Source of the DNA: Caprimulgus europaeus
Lineage: Eukaryota; Chordata; Aves; Caprimulgiformes; Caprimulgidae
NCBI GenBank assembly: GCA_907165065.1
Contig: OU015527.1
Coordinates: 24,627,686 to 24,691,685 of the forward strand
DNA: 64,000 bases
Direction of reading: 5' to 3'
Shown one piece after another: positions 48,701-62,376 of this stretch (the first letter of the stretch is position 1; every line of letters begins with the position of its first letter). A program made the position numbers and the translations under genes. The notes below the pieces were generated by a model, which was not told the origin of the DNA, made no database searches, and saw only the letters and a program-made list of their open reading frames with translations.

Positions 48701-50096
48701 GCTAAACTTTCATGACATCTGAAAATCAAGGGCAGGTATATGTACAAATTGTGATCAACTTCACCTACATATTTTTCAGATCTGTTTTAACAGCTGCTGT
48801 GACTTTCTGTTGATTAGGGGATGCCATGATCCTATTTAAAATCCATTCTGCAGAATTGTATAGATGTTCTTCCTCTTAGACATGATGGAAAACTTTTTAG
48901 TAATGTATCCCTCTGCACACTAGTTACAAGCTGTACTTAAAGTCAAGTCATTTAAACACAGTTCAAGTGTAAGACATCAATACGGAGGAGTGGTTTATCT
49001 TTACTCACACTTAATTCACAAACTTGTCCTCTAGTGATATGGTTTTTTTAGTCTCTCACTCTAATTTCTCTACATTTCCCTGTGCCTGTTCATTAGTGAT
49101 TAGTTTTCAAATATTCCAGCAACTCAGTCATTCTACATAATTTAAATTTAAGTGCCATCACAACTTTTTAACATCCTTTTTTTCATATAAGGCATAAAAT
49201 CAGGTCTGTTCAAACTCATGTTGATCACCAATAACTTGTTCTGTTTCTGACATCTCTTAATTTCTTTTTCCTTAAGTCTTTCACTTGTATGTGTTAATAT
49301 TAAGTTAAGCCTTTCCGTCACTGTTAATTATGTGTGAATGTGAATAGTTATTCTAAAAGTTTGCAGAGTTTATTTCACATTTACAGTGGAAAAGGTATAA
49401 TTTATTATAAAACTATAGTTAGACCTTAATTTACACTAAAAAATGCAGATGAGTAGGAGATGTGGAACCTTCTCCTGATAATAGTCATACATGTGGAAAT
49501 ATCCCAAATCAGTTTCTCTGAGATCAGCAGAATTATTCCAGATTAAGCCTACTCTAATGAGAGTAGAAATAGATACAACACATAAAACAAGTAATTTCTA
49601 GTGCAGGATACTCAATATAGCTTAATTCACCTACCAGTGACTGGATATTTTTGGCGCCCCAGTACATCTGCACATCATCTGAATCTGGTTATAATTTTGG
49701 CTTCATTTTTGTGTAGTAAGCAAACGTACTACCAAAACACAACCCTGATAATTACTAAAGTCTATAAAAACATCTGGTTACCAGTTAGTATGTAGAAGAC
49801 TACACAGATGCAATTCTACCTCATTCTGCTTACAGAATACATTATTAAGACTGAATCCTATTTATAACACTCAGGGATAAAACACACACTTAGATTTTTA
49901 CCTGTTCTAAATTAATTTTAGTCACCTGTCTGATTAACAAATTATATTTCTCCAGTGAGATATTGCTATGCATGCATAGTTTAAATTAATTTAGAAGTTA
50001 GAACTAATTACATCCCTATGACCAGCATCTCAGGAATAATTTGCACATGCTTGAAGGTGTTCTTTAAAAAATAAGGGCTTCACAAAAAAGAGAGGG
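45792..50096. other. AT-rich non-coding stretch, no gene seen
   Basis: About 4.3 kb without a recognised gene or mobile element. A/T-rich runs occur at about 46590-46640 and 47196-47220. Open frames at 47650-47946 and 48052-48336 have no recognisable domain. Confidence 0.5.
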
Positions 50097-50822
50097 TAAG
50101 AGAAGGCTCCAAAAAGAAGGACTCAGCTCTGAGGAGAAGAACTTGGGAGTGGTGGTGGATGAGAAGCTCAACATGAGCCGGCACTATGCGCTTGCAGCCC
50201 AGTAGGCCAACTGTATCATGGGCTGCATCAAGAGAAGCGTGGCCAGCAGGTCAAGGGAGGTGATTCTGCCCCTCTACTCTGCTCTCGTAAGGCCCCAACT
50301 GGAGTACTGCGACCAGTTCTAGAGCACCCAACACAAGAAAGACATGGATCAGTTGGAACGAGTCCAGAGGAGGGCCACAAGGATGATCAGAGGGCTGGAG
50401 CACCTCTCCTATAAGGACAGGCTGAGAGAGAAGGGGCTGTTCAGCTTGGAAAAGAGAAGGCTCTGGGGAGATCTCAATAGCAGCCTTCCAGTACATGAAG
50501 GGGCCTACAAGGAAGCTGTGGAGGGACTTTTTACAAGGGCAGTTAATGACAGAACAAGGAGAAATGGCTTTAAGCTGAAATAGGGTAGGTTTAGATTAGA
50601 TATTAGGAAGAAATTTTTTCCTGTGAGGGTGGTGAGACACTGGATCAGGTTGCCCAGAGGAGCTGTGAATGTCCCCTCTCTGGAAGTGTTTAAGGCCATA
50701 TTGGATGAGGCTTTGAGCAACCCAATCTAGTTGGAAGGTGTCCCTGCTCATGGCAGGGGGGTTGGAACTAGATGATCTTTAAGATCCCTTCCAGCCCAAA
50801 CCATTCTATGATTCTATGATTT
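50097..50822 (+). mobile_element. CR1 LINE 3' end with ORF2 C-terminal remnant
   Basis: About 725 bp, 5'-truncated, ending GGGGTTGGAACTAGATGATC, CCCTTCCAGCCCAAACCATT and ATTCTATGATTCTATGAT, the diagnostic CR1 tail. The first 390 bp encode the CR1 ORF2 C-terminal region. Visible words are [45 protein letters not shown] and [20 protein letters not shown]. Two stop codons interrupt the frame (TAG in the GCCCAGTAGGCC context near 50203 and TAG near 50322). The catalytic reverse-transcriptase domain lies upstream of the truncation and is absent. It is the least diverged CR1 in the window. No TSD was evident, as is usual for CR1. Confidence 0.96.
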
Positions 50823-53800
50823 TTCCTAGTTTTCTTTTGTATACTTGTAAATGCAAAGAAGTCTTTGTCAGAAATCAGCATGAGGAAGTGGTTAAATAGT
50901 GAACTGTTTTGGAAGAGCATTACTGATACATAGTATAGATTGAGATATCTTGTGACAACACCTGTGGAAAAGGAGTCCTTTAGTAATAGAACAAGTGGGC
51001 TATTGGCTTAAAATGGATTTACCATTGAGGAGAAAATAACCACAGTACTCTACAACCTCTGTTACTAGAATATTTGTATGCTCCACTATTGTTGACGTAT
51101 TTACCCTCACAGTTCCTCTGTGAGGCAAGGAACTATTACAAACTACATTTTTCACAAACGGAACTGAGACACAGCAGGATTGTAAGCAATTTGCCCACAG
51201 TCACATGGGATTTATGTGATGGAACAGGGAGCTGAACCCTTGTTTGTCAATCCAATCAGCTGTTCAAATGAATGTTTCCTTTCAGGTATTCTTTCTTTAT
51301 AGGCAGTGGGAGGTGGGAAAAATGTAACAAAAAAAAAAAAAAAGAATATAATGTATTTTAAAAGTATGAGTTAAAGGAGCTGTATCAGTAGGAGTTGTGG
51401 GTACCAAGCTTCCTTAGATTATTGATGATACATTTGGGAAGCCTCTTTTCTAAAGGTCTTCTGGTCAGTTCTATAAGACATTTCAGATTATATATTTCAA
51501 AAGTACTGGAAGACTGGGACTCAGCTTTGGTGTATTACAGGGGATACACCCAGTAAGTTAAGAACTGTTATACTACAAACATTATGGTTCTTTGGAAAAA
51601 AAAAAAAAAGAAAGTAAAAGCCTAATTCTGCTGCTGATGCATTTCCCCAAAATGGTGTTTTAGGCACTGTTATTTGAACAGTAAGAACGCTCCCTCTGGT
51701 TGGGAGCACGGGCATATGACTGGCAGTGAGTGACAGGCAAGAGAGGGGAAAACTTGTTTCTTGCCTAAGCTGAGCTGACACCAATGTGTCTTGGACCTCA
51801 CAGTTACCACAGAAAGCTAGCATCAGCTACGCAGCTTCTGCTTGTGATCAGAACTTTGTTCTCTTTATTAGGTGTAGAATCTTTCTAAAGTTGTTTATGG
51901 CTCTAGCTCTAACCACATTTCCACAAGACAGCAGTTCCAGGAATAATGTAACTGCTGGAAGTATTCAGTTCAAATGTACTACTCCTGACAAGACTATGAC
52001 AGCACAGTGTGTGTGTGCTATGTGTTTATGTACATATGTCATTGTCTCTGCTTATACAAGAGGATGCGATCTTAAGTATACTTAGCTATTAGGAGGGCTG
52101 GTAGCTTTTATTACAAAAGCATATATCACTAGAATAAAATCACTCTAGAAGTGCAAGGCTCTGAATAAAAAATGTGAACTAATTCTATAAATCCAAGTCA
52201 TATTTTCTATATCACAAATAACCATTATCAATCTCATGTTGAGTGTTTAAAATTTTAGAAGTCAAAACATTTAAAAAATGGAAGCTTTTATCACAAAACT
52301 CAGGATGACAATGAATTCCTCAAACATCAGAAAGCTGTAAGCTCCCAAAGCCTATTCATTCTGCAACAATAAAATAAAAATGTTATAAAAATATATAATG
52401 GTCATAGTCTCTTCTCAAATGATTCTACACTCTGAAGCTGTATCTTTTATGTCTTTTCTTTTAGTTTAATAAGCTACTCATGTTAATTTTTTTCCACCTA
52501 TACTCTACATTGAAAAACAACACTGAGAATTAGACTATGGAATCTTATCTATTCCATAAGAAAAATCAATCAAATGATGATGTCATACTCTTGCTTCTTT
52601 CTGAAAAATAAATATTGGTTTGAAAAATTATTCTTAGCCTGCATATCAAACTGCTCAGATCTCTTGGGGTTTTTTTAAGATTAATTCCTTGAAAATTAAA
52701 CTGGTGTGTTTGGTTGGTTGGTTGGTTTGTTTGTTTTCAAACAGTAACATTGAAAATTCATTCCTGTCTTATAATCCTCCTTTGTGGATGGTATCTCCTG
52801 AATTTATTTGTAGGTTCCTAAGAAAATTTCATAAAACTGAGATTCATCATTTTTAATAATATTTTCTGTGGATTTTAAATTTTTGAAACTGCCATGTTAC
52901 ACCACAGATAATCTGAGTAGACACTGATTTTGTCAGAAGCACTGCTTATTTCTGTTGTTCTTGAGAAGTTTCTGCAGTGTGACATGCACAAATATGGTTT
53001 CGCTTTTAACATTTGTTTTCTGTCATCATGCATTCCTATTTTAACAAAGAAAAAGAAGAAGAAAAAAAACCCAACAAAACCTTAGTATGTTGGCAATAAG
53101 TAGCACAGTGAAGTATGAGTAGCACTCATACTTACAGAGTCACAGCCTTTATTTGGTGAGCTGCTTTTATGTTCCATCTCTCAGTAAGAGGACTAGAAAT
53201 TTTTGGCACAGAGTGACAGAATTTTGCACTAACTAGGTTTTCTAAAATAACAGTATTTGGAAAAAGGAAAGTGATTCAAGATAGCACCCTCAGTGAGAGA
53301 AAAGAAAATGAATTTTTGTAAAAGCCAACCAGCACATAAAAATAACTAGCTAATTGTAGGTCTGTTTTGGTGGCCTGGTAAGTGTGTGCACAGCTTCAAA
53401 CTACCTGTGACTTGAACTATTTCTTATCTGTACAAGGGTCTTGAGGAACTGTAGGCTAGGAAGAAAAAATACATGCAAAAAACTAGGGTTTAACCACTTT
53501 TGTAGATAAGCAGTGTTTGAAAAAAACATTTTACATAATTCTAATTATAGTATTATATATATAGATTAGATTTTGCCTTACAATATATACACATATGAAA
53601 AGAAAACACAAGACTACTTCCCATTACAATCTCTGATATATCTACAGGACAGAGGATTTTTCTGTAAAAATGTCTCTCTCCTTTCTCCTTTTATATGTAT
53701 GTATGCAGACTAGCTTTTTGTTTTAAATCCCCTCAGTCGGAATATGGAATTGAACTACTCATGTTCATCAGTAGATCAAGATCTACTAATGTAAGAGGGG

Positions 53801-55424
53801 ATACCAGCCTCTATTTCCTAGAAAACTGTCATGCCTACAGCCTTATTAAAATTAAGCTTAATTAAGATTGAATTTAACATCTGAAATCTATCTGTTCTTC
53901 AATCTTAAAAGGCAAAATAAACATGTACTTGAATTTTGAAGTGACTATTTTTTTTTTTGTAATTATCATGCAGCCAAGAGGGATGATTTTTGGTTTTTTA
54001 TTATCCTTTTTACAACGTAAGTAATTCAAAATACTAATATGGTTTGGTTTTTTATCCTGAACACGAGAATGGGTAAGGAATATTGCACGCTTATTAAACA
54101 AGGCAGATTTTTTCACTTTCAGTTCTGGAAAATTATGTTTAAATTTAACCTCCTGTATTCCAAGGAAATGTCCTTTTAACTTCCATAACCCACAAGAGAA
54201 AAGAGGTGAAGTTAAATAAAAAGAACCTCAGTCTCTTCCCCTTTTGGAGTTGAATTTTAGCATTTAGCTGCCAAATAATATTGTCTTTTAATATCTCTGA
54301 ACCTACTCAAAACAGTGTTTCCTAAATTTCAGACTGAGAATTTTCATCCTTTAAAAATATGCAGACAGATATTCAGACCCAGAGCATACATGCAACTTTG
54401 CTGTAAAGACTTCCTGCTGTATTGACAAACCAGTGACAAAACCATTCAGTCTGTCATCAATTCACTCATCTTGTATCAGAGGAAATCTCCAAGATGCAAA
54501 ATGCCCATCAAGAAATGTTACCCACTGCAACAGGTAGGATAACCTGACTGGAACGGTGGGTAGGATAGCCAGTTCATGGGGAGTCTCCTGCTGTCAGTAC
54601 TCTCCAGCTGGTCCACAGGAATGCAGCGTACTGGAATATCAGGCACTAGGATCATGGACAAATAACAATGAATGAAAGACACTGCCCTCTCATTAATTTC
54701 TGCTCTAAGCAAAGTCTGCTCAGACTAAATAATTTGATTCTTACTTTAGTTAAAAAAAAAAACAAAAAGAAAAGTTATAGAAGACCTAGTATTTTTTTTT
54801 TTTATTTTGTGCATCTGTGAGTTTCTATGCATGAAAAATAAGGAGTACTACTATAGCAGAAGTTACAGTAGTGAAGCTATGATGAATCATTAGAGATGAA
54901 AAAAAATCGTTACTTTCCATGGCTTTTAGAGTAATATCTGACACCTGAGTCTGAGTAGTTACAATTTTATTTTAATAGTAGAGTAAGATCTAAAGGGCCA
55001 CAGTAGAAGCAGGGTAGCTACAGCAGACCAGGATTCACTTCAGAAGGATAGAAGATTGTTGGAAGTTCTTCACTACAAATGAAATATTACAGAAAAAGTC
55101 ATTATTTGCACCATTCAATTAATTCTCATAGAATTCCTGGATAAGTAAAGAAAATAGCCTAATTATGATCATATTGCTGATATTTTTGCTGTATCAGTCA
55201 AGCTTCCTTCTGTGACTCTTATGAAAAGAAAATAATCTCTTAAAAAAGTAGGGTATTGAAAGCTCATTTGATCCCTTAATTGAGGAAGGAAACTGACACG
55301 AGAGGTGCAGGGAAAAATTCATATCTACAATTCCACAGGTAATTTCTACGTTTAAATGACACAAAAAGTTAGTTTTAGGAAAGGCCATGTGGAATGCGTA
55401 CTGATTTCCTATTATTTGGATATT
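50823..55424. other. AT-rich non-coding stretch, no gene seen
   Basis: About 4.6 kb with no recognised gene or transposon. It has short A runs near 51330-51345 and 51597-51610 and a (GGTT)n/(TTTG)n patch at 52709-52736. Open frames are at most about 115 codons and have no recognised family. Confidence 0.5.
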
Positions 55425-55430
55425 TCCAAA

Positions 55431-55880
55431 TGTGGTGGTTTCAACCTTTCGGCTTGCAGCCAAACACAACCTGCTCACCCTCCCTCTCCTTGCCCAGGGA
55501 GTAGGGGAGAGAATTGGAAGGAAAAGGGCAAGACTCACGGGTTGAGATAAAAACTATTTAGTAATTAAAATAAAATTATAGTGATAGCAACGGTGATAAC
55601 AGAACATACAAACTAGTGATGCACCTTGTAATTGCTCACCACCCACCAACTGATGCCCAGCCAGTGCCAGCCAGCGATCCCATTGCCAAGACAGTTCCAA
55701 AAACTGAAACCCTGGAAGAGTGAGAGCCCAAGTGATCCCTGAGAGAATACCCCTAGTTTCCAACCAACCCTGGTTCATATACTGACACGATGTAATATGA
55801 TATGAAATATCTCATTGGCACATCCAAATGCCAGTTTTGGGTTTTGTTATTTACTATGTTTCCCTCTCCTGGTCCTAATG
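55431..55880 (+). mobile_element. ERV LTR (third family), 3' end uncertain
   Basis: It begins TGTGGTGGTTTCAACC at 55431. It contains words shared with an avian ERVL-type LTR group: CTCACGGGTTGAGATAA, ATTGCTCACCACCCACC, GATGCCCAGCCAGTGCC and a run ending TGATATGAAATATCTCATTG. TCCAAA occurs just before the start (55425-55430) and again at 55823-55828 after GGCACA, which could be a TSD. However, LTR-like words (CCAGTTTTGGG, CCCTCTCCTGG) seem to continue to about 55880, so I favour the longer element and leave the end open. Confidence 0.65.
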
Positions 55881-56804
55881 CAGCTGTGATTTTATAATTT
55901 TATTCTAAGAAACTTTTCTTCTACTGCAACACACATGTCTGTAAACAGAATTGCAGGCTCTTATATAGTCTTTTTTGTCAATGGCAATACTGCTGCTATT
56001 TTTTTCTCCTTGAAAGTTTCTTCCTTCTTTCCCTTACAAGCCAAAAAATACATACTACATTATCCTTGAAATAAAAGGAACTGATTGGATATAAAGGTGG
56101 TTCTGAAACAAATTGCCCTTCATCAGTGCTCACATAGGTATTAAGATGAAACAAGACGGTGCTTTTTCTTTGTGTAAGAAAGAATTCATAAATGGGCTAC
56201 TTGAGAAAGTGAATAATATTCTTGGGTTGGTATTAGTCCTATTAACAATCACTAGAAAACAGTGGACTAGACACAGATGTCCCACACTTCAATGGGAAAT
56301 GATGGTGATTCATCTTGGGAAGAGCAGGAGCAAAATTAGAATAGAGTGGGAAAAATCACACAGAACAGTCACTGTGTGGTTCATCCTAATATGCAGCAAT
56401 ATTAAAAATACAATATAGCTGAAGCTCATTTGTTCACATCACCTTGCCCATGACATTATCATTCTCAATCTCAATAACCACCAGCACAAGCTGTTTAAAT
56501 CATAGCCATAAAATAGTACTTGAAGAAAATCTCCTGAGTAGTCTCGCCTTCTGAAGCAACTACTGAATCTTAGATAAATGTGCACAAGTGTGGTAGATGC
56601 TGTCAGCTGTATGTGTTCATTCTTATCCTTTCCCTATTCACTGTCAACCCAAAAATAACCTGCAATCCTTCTTTTAGTGTCAGTTGTAGTTTCCTTCCAT
56701 GAAATCTATTTTTCCAAAGCAGAACTTTTCAAGACAAGCTTGTATGCTTATACTTGCCTAATATTGTTTGTCCAGTCGTTTGTAGGAATTGATGTAAGAT
56801 TTTA
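55881..56804. other. Non-coding stretch, no gene seen
   Basis: No gene or repeat recognised. The open frame at 56113-56418 (101 codons) has no recognisable domain. Confidence 0.5.
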
Positions 56805-57582
56805 CGTGGTGTACCAGGCCTAGAGCCAGCATACAGCTGCAATCTTGGGGCCATGACCACTTCCCTGGGGAGCTTCTTCCAGTATTTGACGAACCTTTCA
56901 CTGAAAAGCCCAAAAATGGATACAGTACTTGAAGTGAGGCTGCATCAATGCTGAGTATAGTGGGACAATCACTTCTTTCAAGCAGTCAGCTACACTGTGC
57001 TTAATGCACCCCAGCATACTGTTGGCCCTTTTGGCCACCAAAGCACATTGTTGCCTTGAATTGAGCTTATAATCAACCAGCCCCCTCAGATGCTTTTCTG
57101 CAGGTCTGCACTCCAGCTTCTTGTCCTCCAATCTGTACATACACCCTGGATTACATCATCCCAAGTACAGAATCAGGCATCTGTCCCTTGTTAAATCTCT
57201 TACACTTGGTGATTCCTAGCACTTCAATCTATCATGATATCTCTGTAAGGCGTCTTTACCCTTAAGGAAATCAACAGTTCGTGTTTTAGTACCATCAGCA
57301 AACTTGCTTAGTGTACACTCAACTCCTGTGTCCAGATCATTGATAAAAACATTGAAGAGAACTGTCCCTAAAAATGAGCCCTGGGTAACACCACTGGAAA
57401 CTGGCCACCAGCCAGATGTTACCTCATTTACTATAACACTTTGCACCTAACCCTTCCCGAGTTTCTCACCTGTTGTACTTGTGTACATGTCCACCTGTAT
57501 GCTGGACATTATGTCCAGAAGAATATTGTGAGAAACAGTATCAAAAGCTGAAAAATTAAAATTTTTATAATCTTTCACTACC
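56805..57582 (-). pseudogene. CR1 LINE ORF2 reverse-transcriptase remnant
   Basis: Read on the minus strand from 57582: an AFDTVSHNILL-like start of a palm segment. Then [39 protein letters not shown] and [20 protein letters not shown] (57446-57216), and after a break LGCIKHSVADCLKEVIVPLY and SALMQPHFKYCIHFW (57140-56898). These are conserved blocks of the CR1 reverse transcriptase. The catalytic motif, usually F/Y-A-D-D, reads FADG, so the second aspartate is lost. Stops and frame breaks separate the blocks. The left end (56805-56900) resembles the CR1 region after ORF2, joined by a deletion. It is clearly older than the 50.1 kb copy and inactive. Confidence 0.9.
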
Positions 57583-60500
57583 ATGCTCAGTGATTGACTC
57601 ATTGGTGTCCTGAACATGTGTTACTATATCTGCTGTTCTAAATCCTACGTTAAAGTTGTACCTGAATTAAGGTAACTTCTTTTTTGTTGCTCATTGGAAT
57701 AGCTTGTCATGTGAGTATATCTATATAACTGTACTACTCATCTGCTCAACAAACAGAAAGGAATTCCTGCATAACCTCTGACATGTCCATATCTTCTCCA
57801 TATGTCAACCATTAGTTTTAACACTGAACACCAATGTTCAAGAGAACCTACAGACGCATAAGTGAGGTTCTTATTCCTCCATATTTCCTAGCCTGTACAT
57901 TTGATATGAATCACTGTTAAATAAAACTAAATCTATTTTACTTATGATTTCTGTTAACTATTCCATAAGTTACTTCTTAGTAATCCTAGGGAAATGAAAT
58001 AAAATATTATTTAAGCCTTCATTCAAATAGTCTACTTTTTGTAGCACAAATATCTACATAAATGGACTTGGAACACTTCTTTCTTTTAGCTAACAAGTAT
58101 TTTATTTTAAAATTTTGCACATGATCACATTTCAATGTAACCAGATGTGTAAACAAAGTTAATTTTTTTGATTTATCTCTATTCAGACATAACAATTACA
58201 TATCTGATTACAATACTATTATTAAACACTCTTTAAAATTTCTTTTCAAACTGAACTGATCCACTAACAATGTATGCTAGTGGTCTTAAAAATAAGCTTT
58301 TAAAAATAAAATAAATTAAGTGTAAAATAATTTCTTATTTTTGCAGTCCCCTGCTCTACTGTGTCACAACAGGCATGGATCCTATAAAAAGGAAATATGA
58401 AAGCAGGATTTCAGCTGAAACTACACTGTAATGTAACATAGTAGGTTGCATAACTGAACTTCCATATTTCTTAGCTTTAGACTAAGAAATATAAAAATAA
58501 ACCACCAAATATCTTTGGGTTTTAGCCTGAGGACTATATACTGTTTGTTTTTTCGACATACATAAGGTAATTGAAGCATATAATTATCAGAATGTCCTAC
58601 CTTTTTGATGACTCTGACAATTTTTCAGAAATGTCCTTCATTAGCTATTTCTTTAGAATCTTGTACCATGACACTGTCTCTTCTTTCTAAATTTCAGAAC
58701 ATATATATCACTTACTGATAAGTCACACAAAACTCATGTACTTGTATTATCCATGCTTTTTCAGGAAATACCTTTTTATGACATTTCAATTCCTTATTGC
58801 ATAAATAAAATTATTTTTTTTCTGATTTGCAGAGATGAAGATTTGTTCATAGATTAAAATAAATAATAAATATCAGAATTATTTGATAAATATATTTCCT
58901 ATTATCTACCCACTTTTCCACAACTGATAAAATGAAATCTTTCCCTTTCTGTCACTAAAATATTGAAGCAACTCACTTCATTTAAAATAAACCTAGCAAC
59001 AACAGTAAAAAGAAAATTGTTTCCAACAAAGTTAAATACTTATACAATGTTTTAATGTTTCTTTGGATGCATGATGGGTAAGAAAATTAAGTACTGATCC
59101 AACAATTAAACCAGCTGAACTGACTGAAAATACCAACAAAACAATCCTCCTCTCAGTTTCCATAAAGATCTGAAGGTTATGTTGGGGGAAGAATAAAAAC
59201 CAAACAAACAAACAATAAAACTCAATAAATTATTTTATTTTGGCCTGGCTTAAAAGGTTTAATTCATGTTTCGAATGAAGCTTAAGTTTTGTTTGTTGGA
59301 GCAGGGATTGTGTTAATTTAAGCAACCTTCAAGTTTTTTGTAGATTTTCCAGTCCAATGGAAACGTTCAGTCCTTGAAACTAACTCCAGCTAGCTGAAGT
59401 GATATAGACTGGAAATGAGAGGATTGTTGTTTACTATAACAAGAAATGTCTTCGGGCCATATGAAGATATTCAAATACTGATTTTTAAATTCTGAGGGGT
59501 CAGACTATGCAGATAATTATTCAAACTTATTTTCAAAATATATTGATCTAAACAGAAATCCAGGCAGCACCATATAGTTACTTGGATTTTCAGAATCAAG
59601 TGTAGCCTTTGGGGCTATATTGCACAACGAATACTAACCCTGTGTTGCAGTAATGTTTGCCTTACAAGCACTGCTTAGTCTAAATTCAAATCAAGTTCCT
59701 CTACAAGTTCTTTCTTGGAAATCAGGAAACATTCTGCTAGGCATACAAATAACAGGCATTCTTATATTTTCTAATTTATTTTTAATTTCAAAGAGTCAGA
59801 TAACCTCCAAGTTATTTCCTTCCAAAGTCTGTGTTACTTCTGGTTTCCTATATATTGAATATTGTGGTAAATTAAATTATGGTCCAGATCTTAAAGCACG
59901 TGGGTTCAATTTAATTATAGTGACTTACCATATTGTATATGAAGTAATACAATACATCAGAGCAAGAATGCAGGGAAACCACAACAGCTGGTGTTTGTAC
60001 TTCCTTTGTGCAGTGCCGAGGCTAAATATAAGAAATAGGCAAAGTTCAGGTACATGTTTTGTTAATTTTCTGTAGTTCATAACCCATTTTTTATAACTAT
60101 TGTTCTCTTACTGTTCTGTGTCACTTGACATTATTTATGTCAAATCACCAGTGTGTCTGACATGTCATTTTGTAGTCTGACATGAGGATGTAAAGAAATA
60201 ATGAAATGCTAAAGAGAAGTCTATTTGTCTTGGCAACCAACAGCTACTTCAAACATAGATGACATCAAGCATCACTCAAGAATATCACTGTATGGAAAAT
60301 GTTACATTTCTCTAGCCCTTTATTTTCTTCTGCAGCAGTTCAGAAATATGCTAAAACTCAATTTGAGTGGACTGCAATCATATTGAATTGTTGACACTTT
60401 TTTGCCCTCCTTCCTGATGAAATCCTCCGCCTGAAAGTCAGGCATACAGTCATAAATCGTACTAGACAAATTCAATGTCCATTATGTGTTGAAATTTCTA

Positions 60501-62352
60501 CATAATTCCATTATGCAAGCTATATATAGTTCTAAATTGTCAGAAATTACGAAACTTACTTAAGTGTAGCAAATCCTTTTCCACAATCAGAAACTTTTCA
60601 CACAAGTAATTCAGTGTATTCCAGAGCATCTGAAGTTTATTCAAGCTGAGGATGTCATACTTACGAACTGAGGAAGACAAAGATAATGTAGTTTTGAATA
60701 CACTGATGATTTTATTTTAAAATACACAACTCTTAGGTAACTTCTCAAGAGGAAAACTGCCTTGGTAAAAAGATTTCATGAAAGTCAACATTTTTGATTA
60801 GCATATTATAACAATCTTCAGAGTAATGCTTCTAGGTAAACTAATTTGAAGTCAAAGACTGCTTTTACTGAAAGGAGTGCATTACTGTGTTTTATGCAAA
60901 TGAAAGAACTTTTTATGCAAATATACACATTGTATCTATTGTTATACTAATATGTATATAATTGTGGTAGTGACTAGTGCATAAAGGTTACATGCTGGTT
61001 TAAATTTTAGCCTTAAATTTCAGTAACTGAATTTTGAAAAACTTCAGTCCTTCAGTTTCAGCTTGATTCAAATTCTACTATTCTCAGTGGAAGTCTACCT
61101 ATATTCAAGAGAAATTCTGAGGAACTTAGTGGTCAGCATACTGAAATTATTTAATCCTTATTTATATTCATGGAATTTACAGTCTACTGAAAAAATAGCT
61201 TTTTGAGGAACAATCATTAAATAAACGTATTCATTCTAATCTGCTCATCTTCACTTCTTACATCACTTGGCAGGATGTTAAAAATACAGAAGAAAAGGCC
61301 AAGTTCTCTTCTGTCTCCTACATCATTAGCAACTGCTGAATGCACATATTCTTACATATTTTTTATTCAAGCTAATTTGTACTCAAGAGCAAAAAATCCA
61401 AGTTAATTAATAACACATAATTGACCTGAAAGAAATTTTTAGAGAAGTGTGCATTTCCAGATTAAAAAAAAACCATATTCCTCTTTACCTTTAATTTAGA
61501 ACAAAACAGGTTTCTTGTATTAGTGACCATTTTAATCAACTAATATTTCTTGCCCTTGCTGTTACACGATTCTGAGTCACTTCTTGATCAAAAGTACATA
61601 AAAACAAAATAATGAAACCACATAAAATCCTGCCTGGAAAAAGAAAATTACTTCCTACATTGCTAGCTTTGAAGTGACTGAAATATATTTTGAGAAAAAA
61701 AGCACAAACCTGTTATGATTTATCTCACCTGCTCCCAGATGTCCTACAATTTCTTTCATTTTTCTCCCACAAGGTTGTTCCTTCCTGCCTGAAAGGCCTG
61801 TTGTTTAAATATCATCATGATTATAGGATACCTTTATGTAGCCTACCATCTGAAGCACATGTAGATAATGTACATGAATATCATATATCTAGATTTCAAA
61901 CTGCAATATTAGCATTTTTAAATGTTACTCCTCATAATTTTGGAGTATAACATTTTTATAAAATTCCCTGTGTATGTTATTTTGATTCACAAAGTAACAT
62001 TTATAAAAACACTTAGCTAACAAAATACTTCATATACACCATTTAAGTAATTTCAAGATTTTTCAGTGTAAATAAATGCATATTGTGCAAGATAGTGTCT
62101 ATGACAAATTTATTTCACATCTTTGAACAGCTTATTAGACAAAATTTTAGCGAAGTTCTAGGAGCTTACATTGTTCCAGTTGGATCTCCAGCCTCCTTCT
62201 GAGATGTTTGCATTCTTCAAGCAGGGATAAAACCCTTAACACATTGTCCTTTGTACAGTAACCTTAAGAGTCAGGAAGAGTTGCTAAGCAGCAAAACTTC
62301 GTCTGCTTTCCTTTCCTTCCTGTCCAGTGATTTTTCTCCTCCATTTGAGGAG
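57583..62352. other. AT-rich non-coding stretch, no gene seen
   Basis: No gene or transposon recognised in about 4.8 kb. It contains the longest non-repeat open frame of the window (59653-60075, 140 codons, no recognisable domain) and a pair of octamer motifs at 60894 and 60915 (both in findings). Confidence 0.45.
60894..60922 (+). promoter_or_regulatory. Pair of POU octamer motifs ATGCAAAT
   Basis: Perfect ATGCAAAT at 60894-60901 and 60915-60922, starting 21 bp apart (two helical turns) and both preceded by TTT. The octamer is the known recognition sequence of POU-domain factors. In AT-rich DNA such a pair can arise by chance, so function is only a possibility. Confidence 0.35.
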
Positions 62353-62376
62353 AAAAAAAAAAAAAAAAAAAAAAAA
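62353..62376. repeat. Homopolymer run of 24 A
   Basis: Twenty-four consecutive A residues after TTTGAGGAG. No retrotransposon body is recognisable next to it, so I do not call it a LINE or retrocopy tail. Confidence 0.95.

Noticed and set aside
62353..62376. Poly(A) tail of a processed pseudogene or LINE
   Set aside because: No recognisable transcript or LINE body on either side and no flanking direct repeat.
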